Assembly: GCF_007990205.1 (NCBI RefSeq)
Contig: NZ_BJWE01000019.1
Location: 1 to 32,997 of the forward strand
Direction of reading: 5' to 3'
DNA from: Pediococcus parvulus
Lineage (GTDB): Bacteria; Bacillota; Bacilli; Lactobacillales; Lactobacillaceae
DNA: 32,997 bases
A program made the translations under genes and the position numbers. A model generated the notes under the pieces. That model made no database searches and was not told the DNA's origin. It was given only the letters and a program-made list of their open reading frames with translations. Of the stretch, positions 21,957 to 29,184 are shown piece by piece (the first letter of the stretch is position 1; the number at the start of each line of letters is the position of its first letter).

Positions 21957-24215
21957 ATGAATTCTGACAATATTGTACAAGACAATAATTATCGTTTTAC
22001 GGTTCTAACAGATCGATTGATCAGATTGGAATATTCGGATATTAACCAGTTTGAGGATCGCACGACTCAAGTGGTGCAAAATCGTGATTTTGATAAGCCT
22101 AAATTTGAAGTTTTTAAGAATCGAAAAAATCATCAGATTGAGATAGTTACTAAGTTTATTCATCTTTATTATGATGGTGGAAAATTTTCTCCAGCAACTT
22201 TGTATATTGATGCTGCCTACAACTATGGGACTTATATGAGTCGGTGGTATTTCGGAGAAAAAATTGAGAAGAATTTAAAGGGGACTGCACGAACGCTGGA
22301 CAAGGCGGATGGTGAGATTCCTTTAGAAGATGGATTAATGGCTAAAGACGGGTTCTCTTATTTAGATGATTCTAAGTCGTTCATTCTTTCTGATGATAAG
22401 TTTCAAGTCAGAGAAAACCCTGAATTAGATTATTACTATTTTGCCTATGGTCATGATTTTGAAGGAGCTTTAAAAGATTATTATAAATTGACTGGTAAAA
22501 CACCATTGATTCCGCGTTATGCCTTAGGAAATTGGTGGAGTCGTTACTGGCCATATACACAGGATGAATATAAATCTTTGTTTGAGCGGTTTAATAAGGA
22601 AAAAGTTCCCATTTCTGTGGCAGTGATGGACATGGATTGGCATTTAGTTCATGATGTGCCTGCTCGATTTGGAAGTGGCTGGACTGGCTATACCTGGAAC
22701 AAGAAACTATTGCCAAATCATAAGAAGTTGATTAATTGGTTACACGAACAGGGCAAACACGTAACGGTCAACGACCATCCAGCTGCCGGGGTTCGTGCGT
22801 TTGAAGGTTCATATTCCGATGTTGCAAGACGTTTGGGACTAAATGCTGATAAGGAAGAGCCGGCGTTGTTTGATTTTCAGAACCCAGATTATCGAAAAGC
22901 GTATTTTGAGGATGTTCATCGTCCCATTGAAAAAGATGGTATTGATTTTTGGTGGATAGATTGGCAACAAGGACAAAATCGTGGTTCCAAACAAGTTGAT
23001 CCACTGTGGTTATTAAATCATTATGTTTACCAAGACAATGATCAGCGACATCCTGGAAATGGTTTGACACTTTCTCGTTATGGTGGTCCAGGAAGTCATC
23101 GCTACCCGATAGGCTTTTCAGGAGATACTGTTGCAAGTTGGAAATCGTTACAGTTTCAACCTTATTTCACAGCAACAGCTTCCAACATTGGCTACACTTG
23201 GTGGAGCCACGACATCGGCGGCCATATGAAAGGTGCTTATGATAGTGAATTAACGTTACGTTGGATGCAATTTGGTGTGTTTAGTCCAATTAATCGTCTG
23301 CATAGTTCCGAAAATCCGTTTATGGGAAAGGAACCGTGGAATTACGATGAGAACGCTCGTCAATCCATGACCAAATTTTTAAGACTTCGGAGTTCTTTAG
23401 TTCCATATTTGGATACGGCTAATTATTTAACTCATAAGAATGGCATTCCGCTAGTTGAACCTGTTTATTACAAAAATCCCGATGAAAAGGCTGCCTATAC
23501 AGTTCAAAATCAATATTATTTTGGTAGTGAAATGATGGTCGCACCAATTACACAACCGGCTGATGATATAACATTTGAAGGAGAAACAACAGCTTGGTTA
23601 CCAGAAGGGGACTGGTTTGATTTCTTTACTGGCGTTAAATATATCGGCGACACATACGTGAATATTCATCGATCAGGAAAGGACTATCCGGTTTTTATAA
23701 AAGCTGGAGGAATTGTTCCTTTAAACGCAAATTATATGGAAGATATTGAACAATTGCCAGAAAAATTAGACGTTCGAGTTTACCCAGGTGCTGAAAATCA
23801 ATTTACTTTGTTCGAACATCAAGGTACTTCGGTCGCTAAAACTAAGTTTGAATTTGATGGTGAATCACACTTAAAGATACAAGTTGAAGATTCAGATCAG
23901 ATTTTGCCGGAGAAACGTGAACTGAATATTTTGGCCTGTGGAAACGTGGCAAATCTAGACTGTTCAACTAAGAAAGTTATGTTAACAAATCAAAATAACT
24001 CTAAGACAGTTGATTTGAATTTCAAAAACGATAAAGAGTTAGTGACTTCATTGATTTTTGAAAAGCTACAACATGCAAAAGTTAGTTTTGATCTCAAAAG
24101 CGAAATTTGGAAAGTTGTCAATAGTCAAAAAACGCCAGAACAAATTATTAGTTATCTGAACACTTTGGATAATCAAAATTTGGCTAAGATGTTGATTGAA
24201 CTAGTGGCTGCGTAA
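21957..24215 (+). CDS. GH31 alpha-glucosidase
   Basis: 752-aa cytoplasmic glycoside hydrolase of GH31. Catalytic nucleophile Asp335 in FWWIDWQQ and acid/base Asp390 in GFSGDTVASW; the barrel entrance AVMDMDWHLV and the GYTWWSHDIGGH block are also intact. N-terminal beta-sandwich and a C-terminal beta domain extend the barrel. AAGGAG (21944-21949) precedes ATG 21957; the TTG at 21939 touches the previous stop and is not needed. Last gene of the operon. Together with GH13 it suggests import of alpha-glucosides with mixed linkages (for example alpha-1,3 and alpha-1,6). Whether it accepts 6-phosphorylated sugar is unknown. Confidence 0.92.
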   Translation: MNSDNIVQDNNYRFTVLTDRLIRLEYSDINQFEDRTTQVVQNRDFDKPKFEVFKNRKNHQIEIVTKFIHLYYDGGKFSPATLYIDAAYNYGTYMSRWYFGEKIEKNLKGTARTLDKADGEIPLEDGLMAKDGFSYLDDSKSFILSDDKFQVRENPELDYYYFAYGHDFEGALKDYYKLTGKTPLIPRYALGNWWSRYWPYTQDEYKSLFERFNKEKVPISVAVMDMDWHLVHDVPARFGSGWTGYTWNKKLLPNHKKLINWLHEQGKHVTVNDHPAAGVRAFEGSYSDVARRLGLNADKEEPALFDFQNPDYRKAYFEDVHRPIEKDGIDFWWIDWQQGQNRGSKQVDPLWLLNHYVYQDNDQRHPGNGLTLSRYGGPGSHRYPIGFSGDTVASWKSLQFQPYFTATASNIGYTWWSHDIGGHMKGAYDSELTLRWMQFGVFSPINRLHSSENPFMGKEPWNYDENARQSMTKFLRLRSSLVPYLDTANYLTHKNGIPLVEPVYYKNPDEKAAYTVQNQYYFGSEMMVAPITQPADDITFEGETTAWLPEGDWFDFFTGVKYIGDTYVNIHRSGKDYPVFIKAGGIVPLNANYMEDIEQLPEKLDVRVYPGAENQFTLFEHQGTSVAKTKFEFDGESHLKIQVEDSDQILPEKRELNILACGNVANLDCSTKKVMLTNQNNSKTVDLNFKNDKELVTSLIFEKLQHAKVSFDLKSEIWKVVNSQKTPEQIISYLNTLDNQNLAKMLIELVAA

Positions 24216-24230
24216 AAAAAATCCAAAACT

Positions 24231-24276
24231 AAAAAGACTATTTACAATGGAAGATTCCGTTGTAAATAGCCTTTTT
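24231..24276. terminator. Bidirectional terminator between GH31 and catalase genes
   Basis: About 19 pairs in a 20-nt arm: AAAAAGACTATTTACAATGG (24231-24250) against CCGTTGTAAATAGCCTTTTT (24257-24276), with one G-T pair and one A-C mismatch, 6-nt loop. It has T's at both ends and serves the convergent genes. Confidence 0.9.
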
Positions 24277-24289
24277 CCGTTACAAAATG

Positions 24290-25141
24290 CTAGTCCTTTT
24301 TAAATCCTACTTGATCTGGTAAATCTGGAGTTCCATACATTTTTGGTGTGACCGGTTTTAAGTTAGGGGCACTGGCTTCGGGTTTAGGATCCTTGACCCA
24401 TTTAAATTTACCTTCACCGTCTAAAGCTTCCCCTTTTGCCCAGTTTCCATCTTGGCTTTCTTCACCCTCTGATAAATTGTAAAAATCATAAGCAATGTCA
24501 AAACGTTCCTTGTCACGTGGAAAAGTGGTTGGGACTAAGATTCCGCCTTCTTTTTCTTCAAGTTCTTTTACAGCAGTCATCCATAAATTCTGATGATAAC
24601 TATCACGAGCGAGGAGAACAGACAGTAACTCGCGAACGCCTTTGTCTTCGATCATTTCGTAAATTCTGGCGACCTGCAATCTACCTTGAGATTCGGCATT
24701 AAGATTAGCCCGAAAATCAGCAAGTAAATTACCACTTGCAATAATATACGCACCACTCCAAGGGTTACCAACGCTATCAGCGGGGCGTGGACCTAATCCC
24801 GCCACAATCGCATGTTGGGGGTTCATCCCTGATATGATCGCTTTCACAGTCGGATCTTGTTTCATGACCTCTTCTTGTTGAATGATAGGAGCGTCTTCAA
24901 GCAAGCGGGCAACCATTGTGGCCAACATTTCAACATGGCCCAATTCCTCGGTTGCCACATCCATAATCATATCTTTATATTTTTCTTCTCCGCGGCAACT
25001 CCACCCCTGAAACAAGTACTGCATTGCGACACTCATCTCACCATATTGCCCACCAATTAATTCCTGAATATATTTAGCATATAACGGGTTAGGCGCATCT
25101 GGTTTAGCTTCGAACTGTAATTCTTTTTTGTGATTAAACAT
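24290..25141 (-). CDS. Manganese catalase
   Basis: 283-aa dimanganese catalase that breaks down hydrogen peroxide without haem, as in Lactiplantibacillus plantarum. All five metal ligands are recognisable: Glu35, Glu66 and His69 (TEELGHVEM), Glu150 (NAESQGR) and His183 (DSYHQNLW); the last two are shifted by two from the L. plantarum numbering. AAGGAGG precedes the ATG. The C-terminal tail is Pro/Lys-rich, as usual for the family. Transcribed alone; a PerR-like palindrome (25166-25190) lies just upstream. Confidence 0.96.
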   Translation of the reverse strand: MFNHKKELQFEAKPDAPNPLYAKYIQELIGGQYGEMSVAMQYLFQGWSCRGEEKYKDMIMDVATEELGHVEMLATMVARLLEDAPIIQQEEVMKQDPTVKAIISGMNPQHAIVAGLGPRPADSVGNPWSGAYIIASGNLLADFRANLNAESQGRLQVARIYEMIEDKGVRELLSVLLARDSYHQNLWMTAVKELEEKEGGILVPTTFPRDKERFDIAYDFYNLSEGEESQDGNWAKGEALDGEGKFKWVKDPKPEASAPNLKPVTPKMYGTPDLPDQVGFKKD

Positions 25142-25165
25142 TATTAAGTCGCCTCCTTAATACCA

Positions 25166-25190
25166 ATATCTAATAATTACAATTAGATAT
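25166..25190. promoter_or_regulatory. Perfect palindrome upstream of catalase, PerR-box-like
   Basis: ATATCTAAT (25166-25174) and ATTAGATAT (25182-25190), 7-nt spacer. The core TAATAATTACAATTA matches the PerR box TTATAATNATTATAA at 10 of 14 fixed positions. Its place 25-49 bp before the start codon fits a peroxide-responsive operator. Confidence 0.5.
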
Positions 25191-25207
25191 CAAATTTAAT
25201 GAATAAA

Positions 25208-25259
25208 AAATTTTAAACGCTCAAGGTTTTCCGACAAATAAAAATCTCGACAGTTTTGT
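25208..25259. repeat. Direct repeat, left copy (left of HicAB)
   Basis: Copy of 26002-26053. The right-hand 37 nt (25223-25259) match at 34 positions; the whole 52 nt differ almost only by transitions. The right copy is the end of hicB plus the left arm of its terminator. In this left copy the matching frame reads K-I-L-N-A-Q where hicB reads K-I-L-G-V-stop, and the second terminator arm is absent. Confidence 0.75.
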
Positions 25260-25347
25260 TTTTACCCAATGACTACTGAATTTTTGTTTTACATCAAACA
25301 AAATTAATTTAAAAAAATGGGTATTTAATAATTGTAAACTTAAAATA

Positions 25348-25392
25348 TATACATACAAAGTATTTACTAAAGTTCTCGAAAGTATGTATAAT
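25348..25392 (+). promoter_or_regulatory. hicAB promoter and autoregulatory inverted repeat
   Basis: -10 TATAAT (25387-25392), -35 TTTACT (25363-25368), 18-nt spacer. TATACATAC (25348-25356) and GTATGTATA (25382-25390) form a 9-bp inverted repeat with 25-nt spacing that brackets the -35 and covers the -10, as expected for a HicB operator. Confidence 0.65.
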
Positions 25393-25413
25393 ATAAATAT
25401 TAGGAGGAAAGAT

Positions 25414-25605
25414 ATGCCTAAACGGCCAAAACAGCTTGAAAAAGAAATCTTAAAAGCTGGATTTGTTCGCCAAAAAGGAAGAGGGAAGGGCGGACATCGA
25501 AGATATAAACACCCAGATGGCCGAACTACCGAAATACCGTTTCACGATAAAGAACTGAGAAAAGGTACTGAAGAAGCGATTAGAAAACAAGCGGGGTTAA
25601 AATGA
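25414..25605 (+). CDS. hicA: HicA mRNA-interferase toxin
   Basis: 63-aa toxin of the HicA/YcfA family, a small double-stranded-RNA-binding fold that cleaves mRNA. Seen: KQLEKEILKAGFVRQKGRGKGGHRRYKHPDG with the catalytic His in the GGHRRY turn, then TEIPFH and a Lys/Glu-rich end. AGGAGG (25402-25407) sits 6 nt before ATG 25414, so the longer frame from 25384, which begins at the -10 box, is rejected. It overlaps hicB by 4 nt (ATGA). Toxin-first order is normal for HicAB. Confidence 0.9.
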   Translation: MPKRPKQLEKEILKAGFVRQKGRGKGGHRRYKHPDGRTTEIPFHDKELRKGTEEAIRKQAGLK

Positions 25606-26018
25606 AACTCATTGGCATATCTAAACAGAAAATGAATAAAGTAATGTATCCGGTAATTATTTCAGAACGTAATGATGATGGCCATTATTTTGTTGCGACT
25701 TCACCAAATATACCAGGGATGGTCACTCAAGGTGATACGTTCTCGAATGCGGCCTACTGGGCGGAAGACGCCATTGCCACAATGTTGGACGGTGAAACAA
25801 TTTATCCTAAAGTGCAGGATCCAAGCAACTGGAAACTAGCAGCAAATGAACGCCTTGTATACATCACCGTTGACATGAATAAGTGGCTTAAAAAGAACGC
25901 CAAAACAATTAAGAAAACGATCACCGTCCCCGAGTATTTAAGTAAAATGGCAAATGAGCAAAATATCAATGTTTCAAAAGTGGCAAGTGATGCGCTCAAG
26001 AAAATTTTAGGTGTTTAA
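25602..26018 (+). CDS. hicB: HicB antitoxin
   Basis: 138 aa. N-terminal HicB fold, a degenerate RNase H (YPVIISERNDDGHYFVATSPNIPGMVTQGD, then WAEDAIATML), and a C-terminal ribbon-helix-helix DNA-binding part (KKTITVPEYLSKMA...). It neutralises HicA and should repress the operon through the inverted repeat at 25348-25390. ATGA overlap with hicA gives coupled translation; the next ATG (codon 11) is another possible start. Its last codons belong to the right-hand direct repeat. Confidence 0.9.
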   Translation: MKLIGISKQKMNKVMYPVIISERNDDGHYFVATSPNIPGMVTQGDTFSNAAYWAEDAIATMLDGETIYPKVQDPSNWKLAANERLVYITVDMNKWLKKNAKTIKKTITVPEYLSKMANEQNINVSKVASDALKKILGV

Positions 26019-26053
26019 GGTTTTCTGATAAATAAAAATCTCGACAGTTTCGT
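26002..26053. repeat. Direct repeat, right copy (hicB 3' end and terminator left arm)
   Basis: Partner of 25208-25259. The best core is 26017-26053, with 34 of 37 positions identical. It spans the last codons and stop of hicB and the first arm of the terminator at 26034. Confidence 0.75.
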
Positions 26054-26087
26054 GTGATTTAACACACAAGAGGCTATCGAGATTTTT
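26034..26087. terminator. Bidirectional terminator of hicAB and of the minus-strand genes
   Basis: Perfect 11-bp stem AAAAATCTCGA (26034-26044) with TCGAGATTTTT (26077-26087) enclosing a small GTGTG/CACAC hairpin (26052-26056 with 26063-26067). A/T runs at both ends. Confidence 0.85.
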
Positions 26088-26090
26088 AAA

Positions 26091-26225
26091 TTAAATTGCT
26101 TTTTCGAGTTTTGCGTACCAATTTTTACTTACAAATGCGGTCCAAACTAGTGCTGCGAAGCTTGGCCGATGTCGATGGTGCTTGCGTTTGATTGTGGGGT
26201 TTATAGCTGTGTTTACGTCTTGCAT
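26091..26225 (-). CDS. Small basic protein of 44 aa, unknown
   Basis: Complete ATG-to-TAA frame with a good ribosome site (GGGAG, 7 nt before ATG). The product starts MQDVNTAINPTIK, then a strongly basic KRKHHRHRP patch, then a short aromatic/hydrophobic helix (FAALVWTAFV) and KNWYAKLEKAI. It lies 41 nt after the MsmK-type ATPase on the same strand and ends just before the shared terminator, so it is probably on that transcript. No family recognised; the basic patch could bind nucleic acid or membrane. Easily missed by gene finders. Confidence 0.55.
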   Translation of the reverse strand: MQDVNTAINPTIKRKHHRHRPSFAALVWTAFVSKNWYAKLEKAI

Positions 26226-26266
26226 AAGTTATCTCCCTTCATGAATTACAAAAGTTAATTGGTGAT

Positions 26267-27373
26267 TTAGTTGATAGTTTCTTGGGACGCTAGATCGAAG
26301 AAATGCGCGCGACTCATATCAAATGCCAATTGAATTTTTTCATCAGGTCGATGACTATTTTGTGCATTCACCTTAGCAACGAATTCATGCGGTCCTGCCA
26401 TAACGTAAAGCATGGATTCTACACCTAGCAATTCTGATACCCCTACTTTTACATCGACCTGTGCGCCAGCAAACTTTTGCAAAAGGATTTGATCTGTGTG
26501 AATGTTTTCAGCGCGGATCCCCAGTGTGATTGTTTTTTGATCGTAGCCTTTGTCGCGTAAGATGGCCAGCTTGTCTGGCGGTACCTGAACATCAAGTTTC
26601 TTATCTAAAGTACTGACTTTATCATCGTGCAATTGAACTTCAAAAAAATTCATTGAAGGGGATCCCATGAAACCGGCCACAAATTTATTGACCGGTTGGT
26701 TGTAAAGCTCAGAGGGAGTTCCAACCTGTTGAATGGTCCCCTGTTTTGTTAAAACGATTCGATCCGCCATCGTCATTGCTTCAACTTGATCGTGAGTCAC
26801 ATAAATCATATTGGTTTTTAAACGCTGATGTAGTTGCGCAATTTGGGCACGCATAGAGACCCGTAATTTTGCATCCAAATTAGATAGAGGCTCATCAAGC
26901 AAAAACAGTTTGGCTTTGCGGACAATTGCCCGACCTAAGGCAACGTGTTGTCTTTGTCCACCAGATAGGGCGGCTGGTTTACGGGTTAAAAAATCCTCCA
27001 GGCCGAGTATTTCAGCAGCGTTATCAACGCGTTTTTTTATTTCGGCTTTATTGATGTGTTGAATTTTCAAACTAAATGCCATATTGTCATAGACGGTCAT
27101 ATTGGGATACAGTGCGTAATTTTGGAAGACCATGGCGATATCACGGTCTTTTGGGGCAACATCGTTAATGACTTTGCCATCCATTTTGAGTTCGCCGTCT
27201 GTAATGTCTTCAAGACAGGCAATCATTCGAATGGTCGTTGATTTACCACATCCGGAAGGACCAACAAAGACAATGAATTCCTGATCTTTAATGTGTAAAT
27301 TAAAATCAGTGACGGAGTAATTGTCGTTTCCGACATATTGTTTATAAATGTGATCTAAATTGATTTCAACCAT
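26267..27373 (-). CDS. msmK: Sugar ABC importer ATPase (MsmK/UgpC type)
   Basis: 368-aa ATPase energising CUT1-type carbohydrate importers on the inner membrane face. Walker A GPSGCGKST (38-46), Q-loop VFQNYALYP, signature LSGGQRQ, Walker B LFLLDEP, H-loop YVTHD, and a C-terminal TOBE/regulatory domain (LGIRAENI...). AAGGAGG lies 8 nt before ATG. No binding protein or permease genes are nearby, so it probably serves importers encoded elsewhere, as MsmK does in streptococci. Two unusual residues in conserved places: LSGGQRQH instead of ...QRQR, and RMIACLE instead of RMIAGLE; both may be harmless. Confidence 0.93.
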   Translation of the reverse strand: MVEINLDHIYKQYVGNDNYSVTDFNLHIKDQEFIVFVGPSGCGKSTTIRMIACLEDITDGELKMDGKVINDVAPKDRDIAMVFQNYALYPNMTVYDNMAFSLKIQHINKAEIKKRVDNAAEILGLEDFLTRKPAALSGGQRQHVALGRAIVRKAKLFLLDEPLSNLDAKLRVSMRAQIAQLHQRLKTNMIYVTHDQVEAMTMADRIVLTKQGTIQQVGTPSELYNQPVNKFVAGFMGSPSMNFFEVQLHDDKVSTLDKKLDVQVPPDKLAILRDKGYDQKTITLGIRAENIHTDQILLQKFAGAQVDVKVGVSELLGVESMLYVMAGPHEFVAKVNAQNSHRPDEKIQLAFDMSRAHFFDLASQETIN

Positions 27374-27388
27374 TATTTAAGCCTCCTT

Positions 27389-27415
27389 ATTATAAGAATT
27401 AACTAATTAATACAA
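27389..27415 (-). promoter_or_regulatory. Probable msmK promoter
   Basis: On the minus strand TTGTAT (27410-27415), 15-nt spacer, TATAAT (27389-27394). The -10 abuts the ribosome site, so either the leader is very short or another promoter is used. Confidence 0.35.
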
Positions 27416-27681
27416 GAAGGATGTCAAAATGAAAGGGTTTCATCAAATAATTTGACTATCAGCACAATAAATTATATTTATAGATAGTCTTGAATATAAA
27501 AATTTTGAGAAGCATTTATTATTGCTGAAGGCTTGGTATTTAAACAATTAATTAAATCCCGGAGTTTTGAAAGTATAAATAAAATTGAAAGTGCCGTTAC
27601 AGAAACGTAATAATTGCGTTTATAAGTTTAGATTTATGTGTGCTCGTTTTTTTGCTTTTTTAGTAATTAGAAATTCAATTA

Positions 27682-27690
27682 TGATATGAT
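27682..27690 (+). promoter_or_regulatory. Extended -10 promoter of the 78-aa gene / gal genes
   Basis: TGATATGAT, i.e. TGn followed by TATGAT, 34 nt before the TTG start. No clear -35. Confidence 0.5.
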
Positions 27691-27723
27691 AAACCTATAT
27701 AGAAAAAGAAAGGGGTTTATAAA

Positions 27724-27960
27724 TTGAAACAATTTGAAATTAAATTATCTTATGAAAATGGGCGCGTTATTACGTTCTATCGGGAATTTGCCGATCTCGA
27801 AGAAGCAGAAGAGGACGTTTTGGCTCACATTTCCTCTGGCTCAACAATTAAATTCAACGAAGCTGGAGCAGTTGGCATGCTGTCATTTCGCGGGGCCATT
27901 AGCTATTTGATTACGCAAAAAGATCGTCCAAACGATGTTGAGGCAATTACCTGGGACTAG
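27724..27960 (+). CDS. Small hypothetical protein preceding galK
   Basis: 78-aa soluble protein, no family recognised. Likely beta-beta-alpha-beta-beta: KQFEIKLSYENGRVITFY, helix FADLEEAEEDVLAHIS, then GSTIKFNEAGAVGMLSFRGAISYLI, and an acidic end. Starts with TTG at 27724, with AAAGGGG 8 nt upstream. It ends 28 nt before galK on the same strand, so it probably shares its transcript. The low-hydrophobicity fold and length would fit a small regulatory or adaptor protein, but nothing in the sequence proves this. Confidence 0.75.
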   Translation: MKQFEIKLSYENGRVITFYREFADLEEAEEDVLAHISSGSTIKFNEAGAVGMLSFRGAISYLITQKDRPNDVEAITWD

Positions 27961-27988
27961 CTCGCAGCTTATAAAAGGGATTAATTAA

Positions 27989-29182
27989 ATGAGCGCAGAA
28001 ATTTCTGTACAGAGTTTAGAAAACGGTTACAAAAGTATTTTTAAAGAATCACCAGCGCATTTTTACTTTGCACCTGGGCGAATTAACTTAATTGGTGAAC
28101 ATACTGATTACAATGGGGGCCGCGTGTTTCCTTGTGCTATTAGTTTAGGGACCTTCGCAGCCGTGAAACCACGGACAGATAATGAATTTCATTTGTATTC
28201 TAAAAATTTCGCTGACCAAGGTGTCCAAGTTTCAACGTTAGAAACCTCTGAAATTCAAGAAAAAGTCGGTAACATGTGGACGAATTATCCAAAAGGCATG
28301 TTGCGCTATTTGATGGAAGATGGTGCAAAAATCACCACTGGTTTAAACGTCTACATTGTCGGCAATCTGCCTGATGGCGCTGGGTTATCATCTTCAGCTT
28401 CCTTAGAGATGTTATTTGGCAAGATTTTCCAAGATGAATTTCAGTTACAAGTAGATCCGATTGATATGGTGAAAACTGGTGTGAAAGTTGAAAATCAGTT
28501 TATTGGCCTTAATTCTGGCATTATGGATCAATTTGCTGTAGAAATGGGCAAAAAAGATAACGCCGTGTTGTTGGATACCAATACCCTTAAATATGAACAT
28601 GTGCCTTTGAAACTGGGCAATCATGTCATCATTATCATGAATACCAATAAACGGCGGGAGCTGGCAGATTCAAAATATAATGAGCACCGCCAACAATGTG
28701 ACGAAGCCTTGAAACAATTGCAGACTGGCGTTGATACGCCAACTTTAGGTGCCTTGGATAAAGAAACATTTGATGAGTATGCTTACTTAATTCAAAGCGA
28801 ACCGCTCCTCAAGCGGGCCCGCCATGCCGTTTTCGAAAATCAACGAGTTGGCGAAGCAATGACTGCTTTAAGGGATCAGGACTTGGCTAAATTTGGCCGT
28901 TTGGTGAATGCTTCTCACGTTTCTCTTCAATACGACTTTGATGTTACCGGTAAAGAACTTGATACTTTGGCTCACACAGCTTGGCAGCAACTTGGCGTTC
29001 TTGGCGCCCGTATGATTGGTGGCGGCTACGGTGGTTGTGCGATTGCCATCGTGGAAAAAGATCAAGTGGCTGCTTTTGAAGCCGAAGTTGGTAAAGTTTA
29101 CAAAGAAAAAATTGGGTATGCGGCCGATTTCTATGTGGCTGAGATTGCCGACGGACCCACTCAATTACGAAGAGGTAAGTAA
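27989..29182 (+). CDS. galK: Galactokinase
   Basis: 397-aa GHMP-family kinase that phosphorylates alpha-D-galactose at C1, first step of the Leloir pathway. Signature APGRINLIGEHTDYNGG near residue 30, ATP loop GAGLSSSASLE, and the C-terminal GGGYGGCAIA motif. Length is normal. AAAGGGA precedes ATG. galT follows after 2 nt, so the two are translated together. No galE or galM is present in the window. Confidence 0.97.
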   Translation: MSAEISVQSLENGYKSIFKESPAHFYFAPGRINLIGEHTDYNGGRVFPCAISLGTFAAVKPRTDNEFHLYSKNFADQGVQVSTLETSEIQEKVGNMWTNYPKGMLRYLMEDGAKITTGLNVYIVGNLPDGAGLSSSASLEMLFGKIFQDEFQLQVDPIDMVKTGVKVENQFIGLNSGIMDQFAVEMGKKDNAVLLDTNTLKYEHVPLKLGNHVIIIMNTNKRRELADSKYNEHRQQCDEALKQLQTGVDTPTLGALDKETFDEYAYLIQSEPLLKRARHAVFENQRVGEAMTALRDQDLAKFGRLVNASHVSLQYDFDVTGKELDTLAHTAWQQLGVLGARMIGGGYGGCAIAIVEKDQVAAFEAEVGKVYKEKIGYAADFYVAEIADGPTQLRRGK

Positions 29183-29184
29183 GA

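Larger units (their letters stand above)
27374..27723. other. Divergent spacer between msmK and the 78-aa gene
   Basis: AT-rich, no gene seen. It holds the msmK promoter (minus strand) at its left end and an extended -10 promoter for the 78-aa gene at its right end; the middle shows nothing convincing. Base composition changes towards higher G+C right of this point. Confidence 0.5.

Noticed and set aside
22768-23136. 122-codon minus-strand frame inside the GH31 gene
   Set aside because: It is antisense to a fully motif-supported GH31 gene and has no ribosome site; a shadow frame.
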